14,139 nt of DNA from NCBI GenBank assembly GCA_011064865.1, contig JAAKFX010000035.1, positions 1-14,139 on the forward strand, given 5' to 3'. The notes beneath the pieces were generated by a model. It was not told where the DNA came from and did not search any database. It saw nothing but the letters and a program-made list of their open reading frames with translations. The position numbers and the translations under genes were made by a program. Source of the stretch: Candidatus Anoxychlamydiales bacterium (GTDB lineage Bacteria; Chlamydiota; Chlamydiia; Chlamydiales; SM23-39). Each line of letters starts with the position of its first letter. Position 1 is the first letter of the stretch. Below are positions 1 through 6,952 of the stretch, piece by piece.

Positions 1-774
1 GTGTAAGTTAAGATGAATCATATCAAATCCTTGCTCTGCAGGTTTGCTAATTCCCAAAAGTGCATTCATGTTTGCACCATCACAATACATCAATGCTCCT
101 TTTTCATGTGCAAGATCTTTGATCTCTGATAAATTTTCTTCATACAATCCCAAGGTATTCGGATTTGTAATCATTACAAGTGCAACATCTGGTCCTATCG
201 CCTTTTTGAATTCATCAAGGTCCATGTTGCCACGATCATCCGTAAGAATCGTAACTGTTTGAAATTTACACATCGATGCAGTTGCAGGATTTGTTCCATG
301 AGCAGAGTCTGGAATAATAATTTTGGTTCTATTTTCATTCTTTTCTGCAAAATATTTTTTGGCAATCATTACTCCAAGCAGTTCACATTGTGAGCCCGCA
401 GATGGCTGAAGAGAAAATGCATCCATGCCGGTGATTTCCTTTAGGTCCCCTTCTAACTCCCAAATAACTTGCAATGCACCTTGTGCGTGACTAGTAGGCA
501 TGTGTGGATGCAGGTTTGAAAATCCTGGTAGTTTGGCAAGATCTTCGTTGACTCTGGGATTGTATTTCATGGTACATGAGCCTAGAGGATAGAAATTGGT
601 ATCAATGCCATAATTTTTCTTTGATAGTTCAGTGTAGTGTCTTATGACTTGAACCTCGTTTACATCGGGTAGTAGAAGAGAACTTCTTTTTAGCTCTTCT
701 GGCAAGCCCACATCTTTTTCTTCAAAGGGTGTATGCTTGGTATTTGATTGGTTGTAATCAAAAATTAATTTCAT
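1..774 (-). CDS. gcvPB: Glycine dehydrogenase (decarboxylating) subunit 2, partial (3' end beyond the window)
   Basis: This is the second half of the split P-protein of the glycine cleavage system, a PLP enzyme that decarboxylates glycine and passes the aminomethyl group to the lipoyl arm of GcvH. The 258 visible codons start with MKLIFDYNQ and include the family motif LGSCTMKYNP at residues 64-73 and the segment PDSAHGTNPATAS. The frame runs off position 1 with ...MIHLNLH; in the family the next residue is normally the Schiff-base lysine (HKTF), so the catalytic lysine lies just outside. The ATG overlaps the gcvPA stop as ATGA (771-774), which suggests translational coupling. The two-subunit form is typical of archaea and many thermophilic bacteria, whereas many bacteria have one long fused P-protein. 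Confidence 0.93.
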   Translation of the reverse strand, partial: MKLIFDYNQSNTKHTPFEEKDVGLPEELKRSSLLLPDVNEVQVIRHYTELSKKNYGIDTNFYPLGSCTMKYNPRVNEDLAKLPGFSNLHPHMPTSHAQGALQVIWELEGDLKEITGMDAFSLQPSAGSQCELLGVMIAKKYFAEKNENRTKIIIPDSAHGTNPATASMCKFQTVTILTDDRGNMDLDEFKKAIGPDVALVMITNPNTLGLYEENLSEIKDLAHEKGALMYCDGANMNALLGISKPAEQGFDMIHLNLH

Positions 775-2024
775 TTACTCACCACCGAAACATAGGAATT
801 AATGTCTTGAAGTAAATTTTTTTCAGTGCAACATACCAATAGTCTGTTGTCTCCAACATCTATTCCGCCAAAAATGTTGTATTCCATCAAGTTAGCAATT
901 ATTTCTTCAGATGGTTTTGGTGATTTTACTAGAAATTCATTGTAAAATGGACTTGTATTGATGGCCTCAAACCCAATTTTACTTAGTTTTTCTTGCAAAA
1001 GGTGTGCCCTGTGATATGACGCTCTTGCTACATTTTGCAGTCCAGATCTTCCAAGTGATGCCAAGTAAATTGTCGCAGTTAATGCCAAAAGTGTCTGATT
1101 TGTAGTAATGTTACTTGTAGCACGTTCCCTTCTGATGAACTGCTCTCTTGCTTGTAATGTCAAAACAAAACCTTCGTTGCCTTGGTCATCTGTAGTCATT
1201 CCTACAATTCTACCTGGTAGTTTTTTTGTCAAAAATTGTTTTACTGCAATGAATCCAAGATATGGGCCACCAAAACTTGTTGGTATCCCAAAAGCTTGAC
1301 CTTCTCCTACAACGACATCTGCCCCAAACTCTCCAGGAGTTTTGAGTATTGCCAAAGAGGTGGGATCAGAAATACAGTTTATGAAAAGTGCATGGTGTGC
1401 ATGCGCCTTTTCAATTAAGCCATGGGGGTTTTTGATGTTTCCGTAAAAGTCCGGAGTCTGGGAAATTACACAAGCAGTGTTTTCATCAATTGTGTTTGTA
1501 ATGCAAAGCTCTGTTCCATCACAGTATGTTTTGAGAACCTTCAGATATGCTGGATTAAGTCCATCATCTACAAAAACACCCTTTCGTTTGGTGTATGCAC
1601 TGGACAACAAGGCAGCTTCAGCCACGGCTGATGCACCATCATAAAGAGACGCATTTGAGACATCCATGCCTGTAAGCAGGCAGATGAATGACTGAAATTC
1701 GTATAAAACCTGCAAAACTCCTTGACTGGCCTCTGGTTGGTACGGAGTATATGACGTAAGAAATTCTCCTCTTGACACTAGATGATTGATAACTGCTGGT
1801 ATGTAATGATCATACGAGCCACCACCGGCAAAGTATTTCATTGGTGAATTTTTTTCTGACAGAGATGTCATATATGAAACTAATTCCATCTCGCTCATTG
1901 GCTTGTCTAGATTTAATTCAGAAAGTCTTGGTATGAATTCCGATACCAATTCATCTAATGTTGAGCATCCAACAACTGAAAGCATTTTAGAAATATGTTC
2001 TTTTGTATGCGGGATGAAATTCAT
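771..2024 (-). CDS. gcvPA: Glycine dehydrogenase (decarboxylating) subunit 1
   Basis: This is the first half of the split P-protein and forms a heterotetramer with GcvPB. It has 417 residues, slightly short of the usual 440-450. Recognisable segments are YFAGGGSYDHYIP (64-76), TPYQPEASQG (93-102), VGEGQAFGIPTSFGGPYLGF (239-258) and RRERATSNITTNQTL (298-312), all typical of GcvPA. The start at 2024 is preceded by AAGGAG (minus strand of 2035-2040) with 10 nt between, lying in the end of gcvH. The gap to gcvH is 7 bp. The gene sits in a gcvT-gcvH-gcvPA-gcvPB operon. Its style matches marine Thaumarchaeota; the taxon assignment is inference. Confidence 0.95.
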   Translation of the reverse strand: MNFIPHTKEHISKMLSVVGCSTLDELVSEFIPRLSELNLDKPMSEMELVSYMTSLSEKNSPMKYFAGGGSYDHYIPAVINHLVSRGEFLTSYTPYQPEASQGVLQVLYEFQSFICLLTGMDVSNASLYDGASAVAEAALLSSAYTKRKGVFVDDGLNPAYLKVLKTYCDGTELCITNTIDENTACVISQTPDFYGNIKNPHGLIEKAHAHHALFINCISDPTSLAILKTPGEFGADVVVGEGQAFGIPTSFGGPYLGFIAVKQFLTKKLPGRIVGMTTDDQGNEGFVLTLQAREQFIRRERATSNITTNQTLLALTATIYLASLGRSGLQNVARASYHRAHLLQEKLSKIGFEAINTSPFYNEFLVKSPKPSEEIIANLMEYNIFGGIDVGDNRLLVCCTEKNLLQDINSYVSVVSK

Positions 2025-2031
2025 TGATTGA

Positions 2032-2412
2032 TTACTCCTTGCCTTGGCCTACTAGTTCATCATATTGTTCTTTGGAAAGTAAAGAATCTATTTGCTCAGG
2101 ATTGCTTGGTTTTATTTTCACAATCCATCCTTCTTTATAGGGTGACTTGTTAATCAATTCAGGATGTTCTAATAAATTTTCATTAGTTTCAATAATTTCT
2201 CCATCAACCGGACAATAGATGTCAGATGATGCTTTGACAGAATCTATAATTGTCATTACATCATTTTGTTTGAATGAACTTCCTACTTGAGGCAATTCAA
2301 TTGATACTATATCCCCAAGCTGATCTTGTGCAAATTCTGTTATTCCAACAATTATAATTTGATCGCTTTTTTGGATCCATTCATGTTCTTTAGTAAATTT
2401 TCTCTCTGCCAC
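2032..2412 (-). CDS. gcvH: Glycine cleavage system H protein
   Basis: This small lipoyl carrier shuttles the aminomethyl group between the P-, T- and L-proteins. At 126 residues it has the normal family length. The lipoylation site lies in IDSVKASSDIYCPVDGEI, with Lys60 as the modified residue; the C-terminal half also fits the family (ELINKSPYKEGWIVKI). The start is GTG at 2410-2412: no ATG lies nearby in frame, and the N-terminus (AERKFTKEHEWI) aligns well with the family from this codon. No strong Shine-Dalgarno precedes it. It is 37 bp downstream of gcvT. The lipoyl synthase needed to modify Lys60 is divergently encoded beyond gcvT. Confidence 0.95.
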   Translation of the reverse strand: MAERKFTKEHEWIQKSDQIIIVGITEFAQDQLGDIVSIELPQVGSSFKQNDVMTIIDSVKASSDIYCPVDGEIIETNENLLEHPELINKSPYKEGWIVKIKPSNPEQIDSLLSKEQYDELVGQGKE

Positions 2413-2449
2413 GGGAAACTCTGAAATAATCCCTGTAAAAAAAGTTGTT

Positions 2450-3508
2450 TTATCTTTTGTAAAATCTAGTGGATGCTAACCTACCATCATATAATTTACC
2501 ACCGATATTGATCTTAATTTTGCCTCTCAATGGGTACTCTACGGGAACAAAACAATATCCAATTGGTTTGCCAAGTGTAGGAGAAAAATTACCTGATGTC
2601 ACAATCCCGATCTCCTTTTCCTCATCGTAAATCTTGTTGTCTTTTCGTGCAACCCTTTTAGTTTCAGTAATTTCAAAACCTCTCATTTTTTTCTCAACTT
2701 TTTTCTGCTCTAGTGCTGCTTTTCCAATAAATTCAGTCTCAAATTTGACTGTCCATTTTAATGGTGCTTCAAGTGGAGAAATATTCTCATCAATATCGTT
2801 TCCATAAAGCATCAATCCGGCCTCTAGTCTTAATGTGTCACGTGCACCCAAACCAATTGGCTTTATTCCATATTTTGTACCTGTTTCCAATAATTTTTCC
2901 CAAATTTGTACCTGTTTTGAATCAAAAAACAACTCAAAACCATCTTCACCAGTGTATCCTGTTCTTGAAATAATACAATCAACACCATCGAGTTTTGCTT
3001 CTAGCAAATGAAATGACTTTAGATTTTCTATTTGCTCAACTCCTACATCTTTTAACACCATTTCAGCTTTTGGACCCTGCAGTGCTAATAATGCATAATC
3101 ATCTGTGATGTTTTGAATTTCACATGATTTTACGTTTTCTGTGATCCAGTCCAAATCTTTTTTGATATTTGATGAATTTACAACAATTACAAATTCGTTT
3201 GAATAAATTCTGTTAACTATCACATCATCTATTATTCCACCATTTTCATTACACATTGGAGAATAGATGGCCTGTTTGTCACCAATTTTTGAAATATCAT
3301 TTGTTATCAAACGTTGTATTTGTGATTCTGATTCTTTTCCTTTGATTTTGAATCTACCCATATGAGAAACATCAAACAATCCAACGTTTTCTCTAACATT
3401 TTTGTGTTCATCAATAATTCCAGAATACTGTAATGGCATCTCCCATCCATGAAAATCAATTATCTTAGCTTTTGATTCTAAATGATTTTTGAAAAATGGT
3501 GATCGCAT
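2450..3508 (-). CDS. gcvT: Glycine cleavage system T protein (aminomethyltransferase)
   Basis: GcvT takes the aminomethyl group from lipoyl-GcvH, releases ammonia and makes 5,10-methylene-tetrahydrofolate or, in archaea, a related C1-pterin. It has 352 residues, normal for the family. Visible landmarks are DFHGWEMPLQYSG (18-30), LFDVSHMGR (44-52), the catalytic-loop acidic pair GGIIDDVIV (90-98), a glycine-rich SRTGYTGEDGFELF segment, and LMLYGNDIDENISPLEAPL, equivalent to the folate-binding region of other GcvT proteins. It is the first gene of the operon. The start ATG at 3508 has no Shine-Dalgarno. An A/T-rich TATA-like stretch lies about 27 nt upstream (3532-3538, minus strand), so a leaderless archaeal transcript is plausible. 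Confidence 0.95.
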   Translation of the reverse strand: MRSPFFKNHLESKAKIIDFHGWEMPLQYSGIIDEHKNVRENVGLFDVSHMGRFKIKGKESESQIQRLITNDISKIGDKQAIYSPMCNENGGIIDDVIVNRIYSNEFVIVVNSSNIKKDLDWITENVKSCEIQNITDDYALLALQGPKAEMVLKDVGVEQIENLKSFHLLEAKLDGVDCIISRTGYTGEDGFELFFDSKQVQIWEKLLETGTKYGIKPIGLGARDTLRLEAGLMLYGNDIDENISPLEAPLKWTVKFETEFIGKAALEQKKVEKKMRGFEITETKRVARKDNKIYDEEKEIGIVTSGNFSPTLGKPIGYCFVPVEYPLRGKIKINIGGKLYDGRLASTRFYKR

Positions 3509-3518
3509 GCAAAGTAAA

Positions 3519-3529
3519 ATGTTATTATT
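3519..3529 (+). promoter_or_regulatory. Possible archaeal TATA box for lipA
   Basis: The A/T-rich stretch GTTATTATTC is centred about 26 nt before the in-frame ATG at 3551. If real, it favours a leaderless lipA transcript starting at 3551 rather than the upstream ATG at 3536. The evidence is spacing and composition only. Confidence 0.22.
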
Positions 3530-3539
3530 CGTTATATGT
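3530..3539 (-). promoter_or_regulatory. Possible archaeal TATA box for the gcvT operon
   Basis: On the minus strand this reads ACATATAACG, centred about 27 nt before the gcvT ATG. This is the spacing expected if transcription starts at or next to the start codon, as in leaderless archaeal mRNAs. The call rests on A/T-rich content and spacing only. The lipA start codon overlaps the same bases on the other strand. Confidence 0.3.
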
Positions 3540-3910
3540 TCATTGAATCGATGAGCTTAATTCGGCCTAGCTGGCTAAAAATGAAAATTCCTTCAGGTGA
3601 AAACTATGTTAAAGTAAGAAAGACTTTGCAAAAATATAATCTACATACTGTTTGTGAGGAGGCTTCCTGTCCCAATGTTTCTGAGTGTTGGGATGTAGGA
3701 ACTGCAACAATTATGATAATGGGTGATGTGTGTACACGTGGATGCAAATTTTGTAATGTTGATACTGGAAAACCATTTGAATTAGATTCTGAGGAGCCAC
3801 AGCATGTAGCAGAAGCAATCAAAGACTGGAATCTTCGTTATGTAGTAATCACGTCTGTTTGTAGGGATGATCTTCCTGATGAGGGCTCTGAGCATTTTGC
3901 TAGAACTATG
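3536..3910 (+). CDS. lipA: Lipoyl synthase LipA, N-terminal part only (frame continues into unrelated sequence)
   Basis: LipA is a radical-SAM enzyme that inserts two sulfur atoms into protein-bound octanoyl groups to make lipoyl, here presumably for GcvH. Both iron-sulfur motifs are present: the auxiliary-cluster CX4CX5C (Cys40, Cys45, Cys51) and the radical-SAM CX3CX2C (Cys66, Cys70, Cys73, in CTRGCKFC). Similarity is clear through VCRDDLPDEGSEHFART (108-124) and then stops. Full LipA is about 280-320 residues, so the C-terminal half, including the RSSY-type motif, is missing. The frame stays open to 4480 but encodes another protein (see junction). Many LipA proteins read VDRDDL where this one has VCRDDL. 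ATG at 3536 and ATG at 3551 are both possible starts. It is divergent from gcvT with 27 bp between. Confidence 0.88.
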
Positions 3911-3912
3911 TA
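3899..3912. other. Junction between archaeal and bacterial sequence (probable assembly chimera)
   Basis: Within this stretch the reading frame passes from LipA (ending FART, codon 124 at 3905-3907) to a glycosidase-like propeller protein (beginning about MYLAKINRYTFEIDY). The upstream genes form a coherent archaeal glycine cleavage cluster. The downstream genes are AT-rich and bacterial, with AAGGAG-type ribosome binding sites and a Lpg1974-type porin. Neither half-gene is complete. The retained frame needs only a one-in-three coincidence. No insertion sequence, tRNA, integrase or attachment-site repeat is visible at the boundary. The breakpoint can be placed only to within about 10-15 bases. 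Confidence 0.8.
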
Positions 3913-4480
3913 TCTTGCAAAAATCAATAGATATACATTTGAGATAGATTATAAAACTCCATTAGATCAGCATATCAAAGCTATAGAAAAAAATTGGGTG
4001 CCATTTATATCTGAGGATAATCTTTTATTAGCCTATAATTTAGTACCACATAAAATATTGCAAATCACTGATCTAAAGTCTAATTCATTAAAACACCTAG
4101 TTTTTCCAAATATGTGTTTTTCTAGATTTTTCTGGAAATGGGGAGAGCCAAGAGGCGGCACACCTGCAAAACTCATCGGTGATGAATATCTAGCTTTTTT
4201 TCATAGCTCTTTTGGAAAAAACAAAAAGAAAATGTTCTACGTTATGGGAGCATATACTTTTCAAAAAGATCCTCCTTATAAAGTTACTAAAGTATCTAAA
4301 TTTCCAATTCTTCTAGGACCTACTAAAAAAACAAGGGTGTATTTTCCAACAGGATTTGTGGTAAAAAAAGAAAATGATAAAGATATTATTTATCTCTCAT
4401 ATGGAGAAAATGATCAAATTTCAAAAATAGCAATAATTGATAAAGAAAAGCTTTTTGAAAATATGCAAAAAGTTTATTGA
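3911..4480 (+). CDS. GH130-like five-bladed beta-propeller protein, 5'-truncated
   Basis: These roughly 190 codons are the C-terminal part of a protein resembling glycoside hydrolase family 130 (mannoside phosphorylases and relatives) and propeller domains linked to sugar-transfer proteins in intracellular bacteria and giant viruses. Supporting segments are IEKNWVPF, VPHKIL, WGEPRGGTPAKL followed by YLAFFHSSF, a YVMGAYTFQKDPPYKVTKVSKFPIL block, and VYFPTGFVVKKENDKDIIYLSYGENDQ, which resembles the family pattern of FPTG followed by a YYGAAD-like strand. The enzymatic role is unknown, and the 5' part is absent because the frame is joined to lipA. The gene ends with TGA at 4478-4480. The family assignment is from pattern memory and is moderate. 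Confidence 0.6.
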   Translation, partial: YLAKINRYTFEIDYKTPLDQHIKAIEKNWVPFISEDNLLLAYNLVPHKILQITDLKSNSLKHLVFPNMCFSRFFWKWGEPRGGTPAKLIGDEYLAFFHSSFGKNKKKMFYVMGAYTFQKDPPYKVTKVSKFPILLGPTKKTRVYFPTGFVVKKENDKDIIYLSYGENDQISKIAIIDKEKLFENMQKVY

Positions 4481-4532
4481 CGAAAAGCAACATTTGCATG
4501 GTTAAAAAGAATATCTGTATGAATAATTCATT

Positions 4533-4550
4533 AAGATAAGTTCATATCTT
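4533..4550. terminator. Weak hairpin between convergent genes
   Basis: AAGATA and TATCTT form a 6-bp A/T-rich stem with a 6-nt loop, 50 bp after the propeller gene and just past the end of the converging 243-codon gene. It is in the right place for a bidirectional terminator but has almost no GC and only a weak T-rich flank. Confidence 0.25.
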
Positions 4551-4560
4551 TAATTTCTTA

Positions 4561-5292
4561 TTACTTATAAACACCAGTAAAATCACCAGACAAAAGCCCC
4601 TCCTGTTCCATAAAATCTAAAGTGGCATCAGATAATTGTTTTTGATCTGGAGCTAACCCAATACGCCTATTTTGTTGGTGCATTCGTCTTTGTCGACTTT
4701 CAGCAGCCCCTATATATATCTCTTCACCTTTTGGAAACATTGCTTTTAGATCTGATGTTGTTCTTGGAGCAACTTCATCACTTTCTGATAAAAATTGATC
4801 TTCACCTATCTGACTATTAATTAAGTGATTTAAATCCCTTGCTGCAATTGTATAGTTTTGCTTAGGTGTATAAAAATCCAGATTATCCATATTACTTGTA
4901 ATCAATTTACCATATTTATTTGTAAATGCCTCATTATATGTGACAGATAATGTATCAAAAGCTATTTTAACCCTTTGAAAAAGATCTATCTCTTCTGAAG
5001 ATAATGTAATCCTGTTTTCAAAAACTTTACTCCCCAAACAAGTCACCCAACTTATAGCTATTGAAGAAGCTGTTTCATCATCCGTTTTGCTATCTAAAAT
5101 GTGTTTAGCAAAAAATTTGTAAAGCGTTTTTAAATTTTTATTGACATCCGGTTCAAAATTTCTTGTCCAACTCAGTTTATCTTTTTTTTCAATAGTTGAA
5201 ATTGTTTCAGCTTGCCTTTTAAAATCCTCAAAACTTTGTTCACTAAAAACACTATTATACCTAAATCGTCTAAAAGATTGTAAAGCTGTCAT
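4561..5292 (-). CDS. Hypothetical protein (243 residues)
   Basis: I do not recognise this protein. It has 243 residues, is hydrophilic, and shows no signal peptide, membrane segment or repeat. The N-terminus is basic (SFRRFRYNSVF). The middle (about 75-140) looks mainly helical (SSEEIDLFQRVKIAFDTLSVTYNEAF). A charged patch AAESRQRRMHQQNRRIG lies near 197-213, and the last 25 residues are acidic and amphipathic. The start is well supported: AAGGAG (minus strand, about 5298-5303) precedes the ATG, with an extended -10 element upstream. It stands alone between the propeller gene and the O-antigen ligase-like gene. A secreted effector is one possibility in a host-associated bacterium, but nothing in the sequence shows it. 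Confidence 0.8.
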   Translation of the reverse strand: MTALQSFRRFRYNSVFSEQSFEDFKRQAETISTIEKKDKLSWTRNFEPDVNKNLKTLYKFFAKHILDSKTDDETASSIAISWVTCLGSKVFENRITLSSEEIDLFQRVKIAFDTLSVTYNEAFTNKYGKLITSNMDNLDFYTPKQNYTIAARDLNHLINSQIGEDQFLSESDEVAPRTTSDLKAMFPKGEEIYIGAAESRQRRMHQQNRRIGLAPDQKQLSDATLDFMEQEGLLSGDFTGVYK

Positions 5293-5331
5293 GTTTTCTC
5301 CTTATTTATATAATTGCTCTAAATAATTAAT

Positions 5332-5340
5332 ATTATAGCA
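5332..5340 (-). promoter_or_regulatory. Extended -10 promoter of the 243-residue gene
   Basis: The minus strand reads TGCTATAAT, a perfect TATAAT with an upstream TGn extension, about 40 nt before the start codon. The -35 region is poor, as is usual for extended -10 promoters. The predicted start of transcription gives a leader of about 30 nt containing AAGGAG. Confidence 0.5.
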
Positions 5341-5511
5341 ATAATCGCAATAAAACTCCATATCTTTTTTGTTAAATAAATTTAATAAAAATAGAAGGTT
5401 ATCTTACATTTTTCTAGCATTTAAGTCACTTAAAATAATCAACCTATGCATTAAATTGAATTAAACCAACTACAATAAATTTAAAATAATTTTTATAACA
5501 ACGAAAACAAA

Positions 5512-6900
5512 TCAATATAAGATTGAATGTGATAATTTAAATTTTAAATACTTACTTTTAGAAAAGTTCAAAAAAGCTATATTCAAAAAAAGCACTAACC
5601 TTCCTAGAGTTGATGAGATTGGGTAGTGATCAAAAAAACCGATAAGCAAAAAACTAACTATCATACAAATAGAAATGATAGTAGCTGGATTAAGAGAGGA
5701 TTTAATAGTATTGATAAGAGATATCAAAACCATAGCTATAAAAATAGCTAGAGTCAAAATACCAGTTTCAGCTCCTAGCAGTAAATAAATATTGTGAACA
5801 TAAGCTCTTTCTACTGGAATTTTTGAATACTCATTTCTTTTTATTAAAAAGTTTCTAAAACCGATCCCTAATATAGGTTTTTTTTCTATCATATTAATTG
5901 AAACATCTTTTAAAGAGTCTCTAGTTTTAGCGCTTAAGATATTTAATTCTTTAGCTTTTTTAGATTGAAAGAAAGACCCTAAAAAACCTCTCTCTATCAG
6001 ATATTTTGAGCCGATAGCTAAAATGCATAGCATTATGGTTAAAAAAACAAAAAGCATTTTTTTTACATCATATTTTTTTAAACCCATCAAAAAGAAGAAT
6101 AGAAAAGATGATATAATAAAAGCTGCAAAACCGGCTCTTGAAAAAGTAAGTATTAAAGCGATTAGCTGAAAAAACAAAAATAGAGAAAATAAAAGTTTTT
6201 TCTTAGTTTTGTAAATTAAATATAAGCTCAAAAGCGCTGAAACATTTAAAAAGCCAGCAAAGACATTGGGATGAATAAAAGTTCCATGAGCTCTTAGAAA
6301 TTCACTGTTTTGAGAAGGTAAAAACTTTAATAAAAAAGCAGAGCTAGTATCTATTCTAATTTTGCAAGATCCCAAATCATGAGAAAAAATAGGTTCATTA
6401 AAAACAGTAAAGCCAATTGGTTTTTGCAAAATAAATTGCATTATGCCAATAGATACTTCAAATACAGTGTAGGTAAAAAATAAGATGAAAAAGATTTTGA
6501 CAATGCTTTTTTGATGTTTACGGAAAGTAGGTGATACAAATAAAAGACACACAGCTATTAAAATATAAGCTTTGAAAAGATCATAAAAGGCTCTATGATG
6601 AATCTCCCCTTCTGAAAATAGTATCGATAGCCTAGCTAATAAAAGATATAAAACCAAAAAACCTATTTCTAAAGATAGATATCTTTTTAGCTTATCTTTT
6701 TTTAAAAAGCAAAAAGAAACAAAACCTAAAAATATAAAATCGATAACATTTATAAATCTATTTAGCCCAAAAGTTTTTTGAAAACTATGATCTAAGAATT
6801 TAAATATTGCAGGACTAATTACTATTAAACTCAAAAATAAAATGAGTTTATATGGGAATTTTCTAGAATTTTTCAAACTATCTATTATTTTTTTATACAT
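5512..6900 (-). CDS. O-antigen ligase/polymerase-like membrane protein (Wzy_C family)
   Basis: This 462-residue polytopic inner-membrane protein has roughly ten or more hydrophobic segments spread over its length. It carries the WaaL/Wzy-type signature: RAHGTFIHPNVFAG (203-216) before a membrane block, LTFSRAGFAA (251-260), then the large loop ending in KPILGIGFRNF (341-351), ERAYVHNIYLLLGAETG (364-380) with His369, and GFFDHYP (421-427). Members transfer polysaccharide to lipid A-core or polymerise glycan units at the periplasmic face. Classical Chlamydia lipooligosaccharide lacks O-antigen, so the real acceptor is uncertain. No glycosyltransferases flank it. No clear ribosome binding site precedes the ATG at 6900. 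It is divergent from the porin gene, 52 bp apart. Confidence 0.82.
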   Translation of the reverse strand: MYKKIIDSLKNSRKFPYKLILFLSLIVISPAIFKFLDHSFQKTFGLNRFINVIDFIFLGFVSFCFLKKDKLKRYLSLEIGFLVLYLLLARLSILFSEGEIHHRAFYDLFKAYILIAVCLLFVSPTFRKHQKSIVKIFFILFFTYTVFEVSIGIMQFILQKPIGFTVFNEPIFSHDLGSCKIRIDTSSAFLLKFLPSQNSEFLRAHGTFIHPNVFAGFLNVSALLSLYLIYKTKKKLLFSLFLFFQLIALILTFSRAGFAAFIISSFLFFFLMGLKKYDVKKMLFVFLTIMLCILAIGSKYLIERGFLGSFFQSKKAKELNILSAKTRDSLKDVSINMIEKKPILGIGFRNFLIKRNEYSKIPVERAYVHNIYLLLGAETGILTLAIFIAMVLISLINTIKSSLNPATIISICMIVSFLLIGFFDHYPISSTLGRLVLFLNIAFLNFSKSKYLKFKLSHSILY

Positions 6901-6924
6901 AAAACTTGTAAAAAAAACTTTTTT

Positions 6925-6931
6925 TATAATA
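6925..6931. promoter_or_regulatory. Shared -10 region of the divergent ligase and porin genes
   Basis: On the plus strand TATAAT (6925-6930) lies 22 nt before the porin ATG, ahead of AAGGAG. On the minus strand the overlapping TATTAT (6926-6931) could serve the ligase gene, 25 nt before its ATG. No convincing -35 at 17-bp spacing is visible on the plus strand (TTGTAA at 6906 is only 13 bp away). The plus-strand assignment is the better of the two. Confidence 0.4.
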
Positions 6932-6952
6932 AATAAACCTTAAGGAGACATT

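Noticed and set aside
1108..1631. Open frames on the plus strand opposite gcvPA
   Set aside because: They lie wholly antisense to a well-conserved gene, have no start signals and encode no recognisable protein.
3536..4480. A functional LipA-propeller fusion enzyme of 314 residues
   Set aside because: LipA loses its entire C-terminal half, including part of the barrel, and the propeller lacks its N-terminus. The fusion point coincides with a change of organism signature, so a chance in-frame misjoin explains it better.
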